A stretch of 64,000 nt of DNA from Papaver somniferum (lineage: Eukaryota > Streptophyta > Magnoliopsida > Ranunculales > Papaveraceae), in the NCBI RefSeq assembly GCF_003573695.1, contig NC_039362.1, positions 112,757,120-112,821,119 of the forward strand. Reading direction: 5' to 3'. The notes below the pieces were generated by a model. That model was not told the DNA's origin. It worked only from the letters and a program-made list of their open reading frames with translations, and ran no database searches. Position numbers and translations under genes: made by a program. Below are positions 1 through 11,872 of this stretch, one piece after another (the stretch's first letter is position 1; each line of letters starts with the position of its first letter).

Positions 1-260
1 ATTCGAAGGAAAGTTGAAGAAGTTCAAGGTTTACAAGAAACGGTACCGAAATGAGCAGATTTCATATTCAAGTAAAGCAACAAGACAAGGAGCAGAATTT
101 TTACAAGTTGAAGACTATTGTACAAGAGCGAAGATTATCAAGATGAGAATTCAAGAAGTTTATTATATCGAGACGATACAAGTTGTGAAGAATCATGCGC
201 TAAAGTACTTACACCATGGCCATTTGTACTTATTTTATTTTTATTTTCAGTTTGTGTTTA

Positions 261-322
261 TTTCTCTTGTCTCATTAAAAAAAAATGAAAAAAAAAGAAG
301 AAAAAAAAAAAGACAAGAGAAA
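261..322. repeat. 12-bp inverted repeat around an A-rich loop
   Basis: TTTCTCTTGTCT (261-272) is perfectly complemented by AGACAAGAGAAA (311-322), with a 38-nt adenine-rich loop. It lies in the non-coding internal part of element A. Confidence 0.75.
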
Positions 323-1252
323 TTTTGTTAGGTACATTATTAGTTTTATTATTTTGTTTGTTTTCATTTTGTATTTACTTTATTTATCTTGCATTTAAAA
401 AAAAAAAAAAAAATCATTGTATCATATTTTGGTTCATTTTAAGTTTTGTATTCTTTCAGTAAAGCCAATGGAAAGAAGGAATATCCATAATGAAGTTTCA
501 AGTAACAAGGAATTTGAGGAAAAGAATCACATTGTCAAGATTCTAAGAAGTTCATGAATTTCATCATCAAGAGTTGAAGACCGAAGACGTTTCTATGGAT
601 GCTGTGAGAGTGGTGCTAGCTGTATGTCGAACGGATAACGAGGTAAGTAAGCATATTCCCACCTTCGTTAAGTGGTTGATTTCCTTTCTTAGAGATCGTC
701 AGAAAAATGGGTTTTCAAAATGAATAAAAGATGTGGGTTTTCAAAAACAATTCGGAGGGTTTTTCCTTCCTATATCATTCAACGTGTCGCGAGATTCTCT
801 CTTCACTCCTACATGGACACATGTGTGACCCATAAAAAAGTTGTTTATTATTGAGAGCAGTTTCATAAAACCCTTTCTAGTGAGGCAGAGTCGAGACTTT
901 CGATCACTCCGGACCCGAATTTCTGTCGATAAGGGATGGTTATTTCTCTCTCAACTTTTAAGGATGAGATTGTGTTCATATATGTGTCTAACTTCTTATG
1001 ACTAGTGCAGAATCTCTATGTCTTCTTAGCGCGTTGGATGTTATCATTACGGAGAACTAGTAAGTTGGAAATATAGGTTTTGTGGGTATATCTCTAGTAA
1101 ACCCTCACGAGACTATAACTCGTCCACTAGGGACACCTAGGGGTTTAAAGGCTTGTTATACATGCTAAGTGTGACCGTAGCCTCGACGACACGGAGTTGT
1201 ATGTATGTTTTAGAATTGTTTTGTTTGATTTGTTCGAGGACTAGCAAAGTCT

Positions 1253-1267
1253 AAGTGTGGGGGAATT
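1253..1267 (+). other. polypurine tract of element A
   Basis: AAGTGTGGGGGAATT lies directly before the TG start of the LTR. The same AAGTGTGGGGG word occurs in element B at about 9858 and 10591. It would be the plus-strand DNA primer site. Confidence 0.7.
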
Positions 1268-4200
1268 TGATAGGTGTCTAAAACACCTTGATTTTTATCT
1301 ATGTTTATGCTTTCTTTGCGAGTTTTCTTGTAAAATATGTATCTTATGATTGCTTTTGAGTTTATTAGGTACTTTGGAGTCATATGGAGCAAAAGAAGGA
1401 GAAATTAGCAATTTGGAGCGAAAAAGGCAAAAAGGTCAACTCGCAGACAATATTTGGTGCATGCTAGGTTGCACAAGAGGAGTTATGCCGGAAATTAAGC
1501 TGTCAGTCTCCTAGAACTGACAATTGAACTGAGAATTAGGCTGTCGGTTTTCTGAAACCGACAAGCCATGTTTGAACTGGTCATCCCTTATCCTAACGCA
1601 GTGGGTGTCTAAATCCATTTGTCTCTATAACCTTAAACTAAAGGTCAAAGACCTAACCATTTCATCTCAGCTCATGCCGCTGCTAACAAGAGTTCTTCTA
1701 GCCGGGAAAACCAAGATCGATATGGGTTCGTGGTGGTTGACTGCCGTTGAGTTACAGGGAGGATTAAATGGTTGTAAGGAATTTGAGTTCGAGAGTTGAA
1801 GTTGATGCCGAGAATGAGATGGGGTTGAATTCGAGCAAGGAAGAAGAGATTTGCTGATACTATCGATTTGTATGGTTTAATATTGGAAATTGATGTTACT
1901 GCTTCCAGGAATTGAACACTGTTGATGGGTTGTTACGGATTAGAGCCTGATTCAGAAGAAGAGAAGAGATTTGAAAACGAAGAATTAGAGGAATTTCTGT
2001 TGAGGATAGAAAATGATGAAACTCGATGGGAATTCAGATGGGTTTTGTTTGAATTGGGTTTCTGATGAACTCAGGGAGAAGATGGTGTGTTGGTGCTGAT
2101 ATTGAAGTGAAAATAGTGATGAAATGGGAGTTTGTTGATTGATTTCAGTTGGGTTTATGTGGAGTTGAAGTTTCCTTGAGTCCTGGTATGGGTTGCACGA
2201 GAAACTGAGATGATTCAGATGGTTATGGAGAGTATGTGATTTCTGGGGTTGGCTGTAGTTTAAGTTGCAGCTGAGTTGGTGGTGATATTAACAATGGTGC
2301 AGTGCAGGCCTGAACAGCTGAGGTTATTGGTTGGTTGCGACGAGATGAATGGGTTGCAGAGAAGCACAAAGAAATTGGAGTTGAGTCTGTGGTTAATGAT
2401 TTAGGTGAGAAGTGTGTAACTGGTGCAACTAAAGGCAGGTGCAGTGACTGTGGAGGTTGAAACTCAAGTCTGTGAATGGTCATGATGCTGTGATGGTGGT
2501 GATTTCGGTTCAGAGAAAAGAGAGAGCTAACTGTTGCGGTGAAGATGCAGATGTTGCTCATGGTGCTGCTTGCTATTGGTGGTCTGGACAGAGGTTGAAG
2601 TGGTGCTGCTGACATCAATTGGAGTTGGTTGTGCTGGTCAAAAGGGGATCTGGTGCTGTGGTTGAGATGACAGAAGAACGGAGGATATGAACTCGTTACT
2701 GCCATTTGAATTGAAGCTGAGATGCAGACAATATGTAAATGGTGTTTACAGTGAAGCTGGTGGTGTTTGGTGTGCAGCTGAGAAGATTTAGAAGCTAAGA
2801 AGACATGGAATCTGAGCTGAGAATGAAATAGAGGCTGAGAGAACAATGGGTAAAGGTTGAATTGTCTGTGTGTGTAAGTGGAAATTCACGGCTGTGACTG
2901 GCTTGAGATTCAGGTGATAGATGCTAACAACAAGAAACAACATGAAGAATAAGGGTTTGAGATGTTGCTTTGAACTGAATTAACAGTGGGTTTGCATTAT
3001 TTGTGTTTATCTCGGTGTTGGCTGAGTTGCGGAAACGAGTGTTGCAGGCATGTTACATTGCAGCTGGAGTGAAGATGTTTCTGGAAGGTTACAGAGTGAT
3101 GCAGCTGCAATGGTCGAAGTTTAGAAGTAGGCAGTGGTGATGAGCGAGGTTGCAGCAAGGAATGGAGTTGGAATTCTGAAGCTAATGGGTATTGAGCTTA
3201 ACTGAAGTGATGAATGAATGTATAAATGATTGTGAACTGTGCAGGGTTGTCAGATGCCTGAGTTTGCAGTTGAGCTAGGACAACAATGCAAGAGAAGGAC
3301 TGCAGACACTGGTAGTTATACAGTGGTCTACTGGTGAAGCTGTAGCAATGGGATGACTGGTGAAGCTCAATTGTCTTGTCAATTTTGTGAAACTGTCAGG
3401 CATAGTAATGGACCTGATGGGCTCAGAGTTGTGGGCTTGAACGTTTGGGCTTTGTATGCAGAAACAACAGTTAGCCTACGTTTTGGTTAAGCTGTGACCG
3501 AGACTTGGAAATTGGTCGATCAAGAGAAAAGATATAGAAGGGACCTCTTTCTCTGTGAACTGGGGGATCTCTATCTCTTCTTCTACTTTTATTTTAGGGT
3601 TTAAAAACATGATAGATTTTCTCTTCTTTCTTGTTATGAACTCCATGATTATGAGTAGATAATTTATTTTTATTGGTTAAAGATGTAGTTGGATTTTGCA
3701 AGCATGGTTTTTGATGTGATGAATTAGTTTTCTCTCCATATTATCTTTTACTTTCTACGGTTTATAATAATTACATGATTGACGTATTGCAATATGATTG
3801 AATGTTTGTTTAGTTGAGTCTAGAATTGATTGAACTCACATCCATATCTATAGCTAATTTAGGGTTCATCATCGAGCGATAACCTTGAATATGAATAGCA
3901 TGATATGATTACGGTTTGTAGTGATACATTCTTGTAATCATATGTAGAAATTGACCTTTGTCCGAATTGGCATGCGCAATGTATGACAATTGCATTGATT
4001 AGCCTATTTCTTAAACTTAATGCTCCTAGGAATTGAACTTAATTAGCGCAAGGCGTTAGGTTATTCTTTAGGTAGAATTCACATACGCAGCTCTAATGTG
4101 TGTGTTGATGAAATTAGGAAATTTACGGAGTATTCTTGCAATAAGGTATTCTATGGCTTTTGATGATAGCGAGATTAAATTCGAATTCTATTCATATATT

Positions 4201-4466
4201 GAAAAACTTGTTTTACAATTGAAGATGAATCCTTTATCCAATATTTTCACCTTATTGCTTTGCGTGATTTATTTCTTTGCTTTGCTTTTATTTTAGAATA
4301 CTTTTATAAAAATCAGAAAATTCCCCCTTGTTACTTATAAAAAACCATAACATATTGACAACCCAAGACCTCTCTGTGGGAACAATCCTTTCTTGCCCTT
4401 GCTTCATAATATATTTTGAGTAGTAAGAAAGTGTAATTAGTTTTGACGCCTACGACAGCGATCACA
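1268..4466 (+). repeat. 3' LTR of element A, about 3.2 kb
   Basis: It starts TGATAGGTG after the polypurine tract and ends CCTACGACAGCGATCACA, parallel to the end of the element B LTR (CCTACGACAGCCCATACA). Near its end (about 4370-4395) it carries the TCTCTGTGGGAACAATC segment, also found as a close variant in both element B LTRs. Bases 2030-3500 are low-complexity GT/GA-rich sequence with many GTTGCAGCTGA-like words. A 207-codon minus-strand reading frame there (2223-2846) is compositional. The 5' partner LTR is outside the window, so both ends are inferred by analogy. Confidence 0.6.
1501..1566. repeat. two related hairpins near the LTR start
   Basis: TGTCAGT (1501-1507) pairs with ACTGACA (1516-1522). 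TGTCGGTTT (1542-1550) pairs with AAACCGACA (1555-1563) around a 4-nt loop. The two look like diverged copies of one hairpin, about 40 bp apart. Confidence 0.7.
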
Positions 4467-4633
4467 TTGTGATCATAAGCGGGCAGAAGTGGGCCCGTTG
4501 AGTTACAGTAGCAATCCCGGGATTTTCTCCCGGGTATAAAGCACTACTGGTCAAACTTCAGCGTTTTCTGAAAAATTTGGGAGTGAACACGTCGTACATA
4601 TTGTACTCAAATTTGCACAAATGATTTGTATCC

Positions 4634-5458
4634 CGAAAATGATTTACATCCCGCGGGCTCACAAGGGGTGGGGCCCACACCAGAACCCACCCCCTACAAA
4701 TCCGTCGGATCACTACTAGGTCTTTGCTTTTTGTTCCTTGCGGGACAACCCGCGGGATTGGGACCCGCTTTACCATTCACCATGCGAGAGAAAGGGAATG
4801 GGACCCGCTTTACCCATTCACTATCTAAATGTTGAAAGTCATTAATCTGACCGTCCACTACCCCTCACGGGATTTTCCCCGGTCAAAATGGGCGTGAACG
4901 TAGCATCACTTTGGTGTCTGTCCACTCTAGAGTCTAGAGGTTAGTAGATATGCTTTACTCTACGTTTTATAATATGTATACGACATGACCCTTCCTAACG
5001 GATGTGCTCATTCATTACTCCCATCTGGATGTGTCTGGTTCCAGAAAAGACATTTCTTTTTCCCCTCTTTTGTGCTTTTCATCCAGTCTCCGTCATGCTT
5101 TTTCTGCCATGCTTACACATAATTTTCGGGAATCCCCAAACCCCTTCCACTCTCCTCAGTTAGGTAGCACCATCTAGAATCTAGGCCCTAGATTTTATCC
5201 GTTCTGATCCGAAAGTAAAAAATGGGGGGTCCCATACTTAAGGGATTCTACCAACCCCTACAGTAAAAAATGGGGGGTCCCATACGTAAGGGATTCGACA
5301 TGGCCCATTTTCACTGGGGAACATCCCGTCAGGGGAAGTGGACGGTCAGATTAATGACTCTCAACATTTGGATAGGGAATGGGTAAAGTGGGTCCCATTC
5401 CCTTTCTCTCACACGGTGATTCTCCAGTGATTTTCTCCCGGGATACAAATCATTTTCG
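4634..5458. mobile_element. fold-back DNA element with arms of about 110 bp
   Basis: The left arm (4781-4891) is the reverse complement of the right arm (5303-5418) with scattered mismatches; both contain ATTAATCTGACCGTCCACT or its complement. A second, outer pair matches CGAAAATGATTT (from 4634) with AAATCATTTTCG (ending 5458). The loop carries a tandem pair of 48 bp starting at 5214 and 5262 (AGTAAAAAATGGGGGGTCCC). There is no transposase. GC-rich words such as the CCCGGGA/TCCCGGG hairpin at 4517-4535 lie just outside. No convincing target duplication was found. Confidence 0.65.
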
Positions 5459-5460
5459 TT

Positions 5461-5726
5461 AATTGATCGATAATCTCTCCCAACAATTAATCCCTCAAGA
5501 GAGAGAAGTTAGGAACCCACATCACACGGTTGCTATCCCAATGTTTAGAACGCTATAGAAAGCCGTTGGACTTCCAATCGGGACACATTGCGGGATTTAG
5601 GCGCGGTAAGTGTATCACTTTCTTTCCGTCTCTGACCAATTCTGTATTTTTTATCAATAAAGACGTTGGATCTGAAACTTTGACCGGAAATGATTAATTG
5701 ACCGACAATCTCTCCCGACGATTAAT
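5461..5726 (+). repeat. pair of 31-bp direct repeats
   Basis: Bases 5461-5491 and 5696-5726 are the same sequence with a few mismatches; the shared core is AATCTCTCCC flanked by AATTG and ATTAAT. They lie just right of the fold-back element, 235 bp apart. The origin is unknown. Confidence 0.6.
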
Positions 5727-6862
5727 AGGGGTTGTGCGAGGATTCTGTTCAGGTACCGTTATTAGGAGTGAATAATTCGTTTCACGTATTTTGTTATGTA
5801 TGCTTGTATTATCGCATTGATTTTTCCATTTGAACTGCGAGATGGAGTATAATTATTTCAGAGGTGAAAAAATAATTTTGCAACTTAAATACGCCATTTC
5901 TTAAAGACTTTATTGGTGTGAAACTCCCAAGTTAGGACTCCATAACGAACATTTTTATTTTTGGATATTCAGCATAGATGCATAGTAAATACAAGGGAGG
6001 TTTGATTCTAAGGATTATTCAGTTCAAAATAAATAAAAACCAATGAGATTCGATTATCATCATAAAATATCAATTAGAGCGTCCACAATGGACGTGTAAA
6101 AACTAAATTTGATCCAGATTTTCAATTAATAAGTGTCAAAACTTCGTGATTCTCTGCTTTTGGATTTGGAATTTGAAAACAATGATTTATGGTTTTGAGA
6201 GACTTTAGGCGATATTTTGAGAAACTTTGTTACTTCTCTTTTCTTTAAGAATTAAATATCAAAATAATAAAAACAAAATAATCAAATAAGCTAAAATTAA
6301 ATTCATAAAAAAATGAAGAAAAAAATTATTGTCTTCCAAAACCCAAAAAGTTTTCTAGAGATCCAAATAAATACTATATATTGTTTGTCTCATGTGTGTA
6401 AGCTGAAATTCATGTTTACTGTCTCAATGAATCATCCTAATTCCTTGAAAAGCGTTCAGAAAGTATCTCAAAATATCTAAACTCACAGAGAGGTAACCGA
6501 GATGTTAGATAGAACTACTGCATTAAATTTTATGCATACCCATAAAATCAAATTAGCTAAAGTAGAAAAATGGTCGTGCGTGTGTAAAATGTTCGTGCCT
6601 GTATTTAAGATCCCGGTGTTGTTAAAATCCACAGTCTAAAAATTCAGAGGCATTTTTAGTAGGCATTAAAAAAAAAGGTTAAATTGTGTGCTATGAAGCC
6701 TATGATTCACGAATACTGATACGGGGGCACTTACCTTTCCCGCTTGGGCTAAATGGTGTTCCCCCAGGAAACCATAGATTTTTGACTTTTCGCCATTGAT
6801 TACTGGTCGAGTCGCTGGAATGGAATCAGATAAGAATTTCTGGAGATCTTTTCTCTCCAGTC
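5727..6862. other. intergenic DNA, no gene seen
   Basis: AT-rich sequence without a convincing reading frame or a recognised repeat end. The minus-strand frames near 6666-6908 and 6947-7144 run into the LTR of element B and are not genes. Confidence 0.5.
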
Positions 6863-6867
6863 TCCAC

Positions 6868-8362
6868 TGATAAGTGCATAATTCATATGATTTTAGTATC
6901 CATTTCATACTTGTTTTAGCTATTATTCTTGCATGTATTTGTGTTATTACTCTTGTTTTCTCTTATTTGTCTCTATTAGGTGAATCATCCAAAAAGGAGC
7001 TACAAAGTGCTGAAAAGATCTAGGAAGAGAAGTATTCCAACTATCCAAGTGCCCAAGTCCAAGAGAAGTGGAAGAAAAGTGACGAAAATGAGCAAAACGC
7101 TCAAAATCAAGAGAAGCGCCAAAGACCGATCTTAACTCATTCAAATTAAGGATTTCTCATCACCATCTTGAATATAATTGAAAAATAAAAAGAATTCAAA
7201 AATAATGAGGTCATTCTGAGTTCGGATGAAGAAGTTGTGGCCAAAACAAGCTTTTATTGAATACCGAAGACAGTAAAGTTCGCGGACGGGTTTCATACTT
7301 TAATTCCGAAACTTTCTGCTGGAATTTGAAGTTCGTGGACTGGGTTTGCAACTTATCAAGTGAAAAACGTGTATTAATACCTTGGAAAGCCTAAGAAAAC
7401 GTTTGGATTCGTTATTTCGTTATTTCGGGTCGGGTTCTTGAACCGAACTAAATACTTGGAGACCAAACAATGTAAACCTATAAAAAGGTGTTAGGTTATG
7501 TAAAATGATATTGAATCTCATATCACAAGTTCTACATCAAAACCTATGGTTTACCCCTTTAGGGGGAAACCACCATTATTCATCTTCTTTGTAATATGAG
7601 TAGCTAAACCCTTTGTTGATTAAGGATGAATTCAATGTTCCAAGAGTGAAGCTTTATTAATAATACAAGTCTATTTGAGGTTTTAATCATCATCGTTTGT
7701 TTTCATTATATCTAGGGTTTATGAATGATTCTTAGATTGGTTTGGGTGCGCAATCAGATTAGTCTATTAATCAATCTATTGCTAGTAGTGAGTTGAACGA
7801 TCAGTAATTGTCGTGTATCTCCTACACAAGTAGAAAACATGAGACCTTCCAGAGGGATTCTGTAAAGAAATCGTGTGTGGAAACAACACCAGTAAGTGAA
7901 CCGAGCGTACTGAGTTTAACTGCTGGAATCAAACCTAAATTCACAAACCCTAAAGCGTTCGATTGAGTTACACCTTGTAAGCGTACCTCAGGGCGGCTCA
8001 GTTGAATAGAATCTGGTGACTAAGCGTACATGTTATCCGGTGATAGAAGGAGTTTTGGGGATAGCTAAGCGTACCTGCTATTCTACGGTTGCTGATGAAT
8101 GGTTCTAACGGAAGATAGATAAGTATTCTAATCCTGTTAACGTTTGGTAACGACGAAGGATTCCTTAATCATCTCTTTCTTCTTTATTGTCTTTCTATTA
8201 TCTTAAAACCAATCCCCCTTTGTTATTTACTTTATTTTGCTGATCAAATATCCTATCAATTACACAACTCTCTGTGGGAACGATCTCTTACTACCGCTAT
8301 ATTACCAGTTAATTAGTGGGAAATATCTTTATTAATTTGTTGAGCCTACGACAGCCCATACA
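6868..8362 (+). repeat. 5' LTR of element B
   Basis: It begins TGATAAGTGCATAATTC, right after the TCCAC target copy, and ends GCCCATACA. It is colinear with 11873-13360 with few differences. It carries CTCTGTGGGAACGATCTC near the end. Confidence 0.9.
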
Positions 8363-8367
8363 ATTTT

Positions 8368-8385
8368 TGGTGCCGGTACCGGGGA
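8368..8385 (+). other. primer binding site, tRNA-Asp type
   Basis: TGGTGCCGGTACCGGGGA starts 5 nt after the LTR. It matches the complement of the plant tRNA-Asp 3' end (TGGCGCCGTTGCCGGGGA, from general knowledge) except at three positions. Confidence 0.8.
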
Positions 8386-8396
8386 GCAGTCGCTAA

Positions 8397-9107
8397 TTGA
8401 TTTGTTATTTGTTTAGCTTGTTTTTAGATTTTTGTTTTATTTTCTCTTTTACTCTTGTGAGTCGTCATGTTTCCTTACAAGATTACACATATAACAGTGG
8501 TAACCAATATGGTTTTCAATCTCAATATTATGACAGTTACCAACCATCCTATGGGTATAGTCAAAACCAATCTTTTGGCTATGATCAATATCCTACGGAA
8601 CCTTATGGATATTCTCATACATGTCAACAACCTTATGACGGGCATGTAAGTGAACAATCACAAGGATGGGAGGATAATTGTGCTTCTAATCATTTATCTT
8701 CTAGATGGGAGCAGAAGCTTGATTGGTTGATTCTTCAGTTAAAGGCCAGTGTATCCACGCCGGAACCACTTAATGAGAAACAAAGCGCGGAGAACAATAC
8801 AACAATTGAATCTTACTACAATATATCTAATCAAACTCATGATCGTTTTTATGATCATTCACCTATTCAAAAAGGGGAGACTTGGTCTGAAAATAGTGTG
8901 GTGAGTAAAACAGTAGGTTGTGAAGAACGTCTTGATCAACTGATCCAAATGATGGCTGAGAATCTACAACGCCAAGATTGGGAAGAATCACATCGAGAAA
9001 TTCAAAAAAATTCATCGAAATTATACGACCGAATTGCTCAACTCGGTAAAAATAGGGATGAGGAAGAAGTTTGGCCTCAAAACCAAACTAATTCTGAAAT
9101 TTTCTGA
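8397..9107 (+). CDS. gag-like ORF 1 of element B, function unknown
   Basis: A 236-codon frame. Residues 1-28 are hydrophobic and probably leader rather than protein. Residues 30-75 are rich in Tyr, Gln, Gly and Ser with YGYSQ/YGYSH repeats. The rest is polar and acidic with WEQKLDWL and EERLDQLIQMM helices that could be coiled coil. No zinc knuckle or enzyme motif is present. The motif DHSPIQK near residue 158 recurs in ORF 2, which suggests an internal duplication. By position it is the N-terminal gag region of a Tat/Athila-like element. The true start codon is uncertain. Confidence 0.5.
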   Translation: MICYLFSLFLDFCFIFSFTLVSRHVSLQDYTYNSGNQYGFQSQYYDSYQPSYGYSQNQSFGYDQYPTEPYGYSHTCQQPYDGHVSEQSQGWEDNCASNHLSSRWEQKLDWLILQLKASVSTPEPLNEKQSAENNTTIESYYNISNQTHDRFYDHSPIQKGETWSENSVVSKTVGCEERLDQLIQMMAENLQRQDWEESHREIQKNSSKLYDRIAQLGKNRDEEEVWPQNQTNSEIF

Positions 9108-9141
9108 GGACGAAAAAAAATATTTTGGAGATGAGTAACCT

Positions 9142-9849
9142 TTGGAAAGCCTTTGTAACAGTGATGAAGTTATTCAAGCTCCGTATCTTAATAATGATCA
9201 TTCGCCTATTCAAAAGGAGGAGCCTTGTTATGACCGAACCATTGTTATGAACGGTGTTACATACTCAAATGCATATCACCGTTACAATGAACATCCATAT
9301 TACAATGTTTTTAGACCGTTTGATTTGCAAGAAGTAAACCCAATTATTCCTTCGTCGGAGACTCATGTGGAAGACCCTAGGATTTGCACCAATAAACTAG
9401 ACTTTTTGGGGGAGGATTCTGATTCCGATGACGAGGTTGTTGAAGAGATTGAGACTAAGAATGAAACCAAATTGATTGAAGTCATGGAAGACCCAATTGA
9501 GCTAGATAACAATAGTTTTATAGAGGACCACAATATATTTGAGGTAAATAATTCACTGTTAATTACGAATGAGGATCTGAAACAAGGTCTGTCTAATCAT
9601 TTGCATAATTCTATATCTATTGATCCTCTTCCTCTAATCGAAGTAGATTCCAAAAGACTTGTTAACCCAACTTTTAAGAAAATACTTCACTTAGGATTGG
9701 AGTTATATGCTTCCAAAATTTTAACGGATTATTTTGCTTCTAAGTATCCACCACTTGATGTGTTTGATTCAAGAATTGTGCAGGTTCAACAAGCTGAGGA
9801 ACCTTTTGAAGTTCCCGAATTCTATGTTTTTTTCCACTTTCAAGTGTAA
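9142..9849 (+). CDS. acidic ORF 2 of element B, function unknown
   Basis: A 235-codon open frame whose first codon is TTG, so it probably continued from ORF 1 in an ancestor; 34 nt and a frame change now separate them. It contains a second DHSPIQK, an acidic stretch (EDSDSDDEVVEEIETKN) around residues 93-110 and no recognisable protease, RT or integrase motif. It ends just before AAGTGTGGGGGAAAC (9858), a purine tract of the same type as that at 1253. It is probably a gag-to-protease linker left after deletion of pol. Confidence 0.45.
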   Translation: MESLCNSDEVIQAPYLNNDHSPIQKEEPCYDRTIVMNGVTYSNAYHRYNEHPYYNVFRPFDLQEVNPIIPSSETHVEDPRICTNKLDFLGEDSDSDDEVVEEIETKNETKLIEVMEDPIELDNNSFIEDHNIFEVNNSLLITNEDLKQGLSNHLHNSISIDPLPLIEVDSKRLVNPTFKKILHLGLELYASKILTDYFASKYPPLDVFDSRIVQVQQAEEPFEVPEFYVFFHFQV

Positions 9850-11872
9850 AAAGGACTAAGTGTGGGGGAAACTTCAATAAAGTGATAGCTTCAATATATA
9901 TGTTTTGTGTTAATGGTTTTGTGGATCTATTATTTGAATTGCAGATTGTTATTTGGAAGGATTACCAAATTTTCAGATTATTGGTGTACGGACGATAGCA
10001 ATAACGTCAGGCTGACGACGTTAAACCAAGCGCTAAATGGGAGGCAACCTATCGGTTTTGTATATCTATCCCTTTTGTTTTTAATTTTCTTAGTTTTTCA
10101 TATTATATTTTGCATTCCCATCTTGAATGTTACAAGTCCTATATCTATAATGAAACTTTTGACGAATTCTCATCAGAAAATTCTGACTGCGCAGTTGTCA
10201 CGAAAATAGCTCTCGAGACTACATACGAAGTCCGATTTGAGTGGTTGACCCCAAATTTTAAAGAGGATAGACTCAAATTTCTTTTCAAAGAGAAAATATG
10301 AATTCGGAGTCTGTTAAGTTGTAGCGATAGGCCAGGAAATTTGAGTTTCGGTATTTTTCCAGAACTTTTTCAGATTTCATGTCAGTCAGTTCGGAGGTCA
10401 TAAAAGTCAGACCGTTTATCGAAACATTGTTACCTTTTTACACCTTATATAAAAGACGTAGGCGAACAACTTTTGTTTAGGATGTTTTTCCTAGTTCCCT
10501 ACCCATTGATACAGTTTTCGAGTTTTTCAGGGTTGTTATGTCAAAAATCAGAATTTTCGGTTTTGAACATTGAGGACAATGTTGAGTTTAAGTGTGGGGG
10601 AGTAGTTAAGCATGTTTGGTTTGCATATAAAATAAATAAATAATACTCTTTGATTTCTTGCATTCTTGAGACTTCATATTTTGGAGTTAATTATGAGCTA
10701 CTTAAGATGATACTCTAAACCTTTAAAGTTGAAACAGTTCTTCCAGCTATAGATTAAGTTCCACTTATTTCAATCCTTAAATATATACGTTCGTAATTGA
10801 ATGCGAAACTCAACTATGCTAGTCGTTTGAAAGATTCATCCTCGCAATTAATCATTACTAAATCACTTTCTTTTTATCTTTGCAGTTTTATGTTTCTCTA
10901 AAGTGATTTGGTGGGATCCTGATACTACCGTGGATGTTGTAGCAAGGTAATCATTGTTTGAGTATTTGAAATCCCCATAGAAAATTGTCTAACACTCATA
11001 AAGAGTGAGCCGGAAAAAAAAAAGAAAAAAATAAATAAAAAAAAATAAATAAGGTTCCTCTTCATTTATCGACACTAATAAATGATAGGTCCGTAATTGC
11101 GGATTAATCATAGTCGATGAAAACAAAAACTATATAATCATTATATAGCAAGTCAAAAAGACTATTGATGAGGTTCTTGACACTTGGATAGCAGTATGTG
11201 TGAAACGTTGTCCCTGTCTCCGTCGCCTAAGCAAGCGTGGAACGCAAGATCCAAGGCAACTATCATGTACTTGCTGACAAGGAACATGCGCTTAGAGTAT
11301 CTAATCATGTGGTCGAGTTAAATGGGTGTTTCTCTCAACTATTTCGCTATAAATATATATCCTTTGACGACATTCATACAAGTATTGTGGGTAACATCTT
11401 TCACTTTAGTCAACATTTTCACACTTCACTTTTCTATTTCGATTCTCTTATCTATCCATGTGATTTCAGTATGCGAGTGTTGTGACGAACGTTGTAACAA
11501 GTACGATGACTATCTTAGTAGAGTTTTGCAGTCAGTTTGAATGTCACACGTAAGAAATTGCTTTTGTGTGATGATTGGAATGTATGTGGGATGTTTGCAG
11601 CTAAAGAACTTATGCAAGCTAATTATTTGGATTTCTACTTTGTGTCTATCCTTAGTGGTTCTTCCAAGGCGAGAAATTGGAGTAGGTTTTGTGGGTATAC
11701 CTCTTGTAAGCCCTCACGAGACTATAACTCGTCCACTAGGGACACCTAGGGGTTCAAAGGCCTGTTATTCATGCTAAGAGTAACCGTATCCTCACGACAT
11801 GGAGTTGTTGTATTTAGGATTAGTTTTATTTATCTTGCTCGAGGACTAGCAAAAGTTAAGTGCATGGGAATT
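9850..11872 (+). other. non-coding 3' internal region of element B
   Basis: About 2 kb with no convincing gene. It holds the motif GCGCTAAATGGGAGGCAACC near 10030, a purine tract AAGTGTGGGGGAG at about 10591, an A-rich run at 11013-11052, and from about 11687 the segment shared with element A. The tract before the 3' LTR is eroded to AAGTGCATGGGAATTTT. Confidence 0.7.

Larger units (their letters stand above)
1..4466 (+). mobile_element. 3' part of a Ty3-type LTR retroelement (element A)
   Basis: The window opens inside a retroelement. Bases 1-1267 are its non-coding 3' internal end and 1268-4466 its 3' LTR. The internal end stops at a purine-rich tract directly before an LTR opening with TGATAGGTGTC. 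The last part of the internal region (about 1077-1267) is clearly homologous to the 3' internal end of element B (11687-11872), including the shared run ACTATAACTCGTCCACTAGG. No gag or pol homology is visible here, so the coding part would lie outside the window or be absent. Assignment to the Ty3 Tat/Athila side rests on this homology and on LTR style, not on a polymerase domain. Confidence 0.7.

Noticed and set aside
14..331. 105-codon plus-strand frame at the window start
   Set aside because: Non-coding retroelement tail ending in a Lys-rich run from an A-rich tract.
2223..2846. 207-codon minus-strand frame in the element A LTR
   Set aside because: Ser/His/Pro-rich product of a low-complexity GT/GA-rich stretch within an LTR; no domain and no splice or start context.
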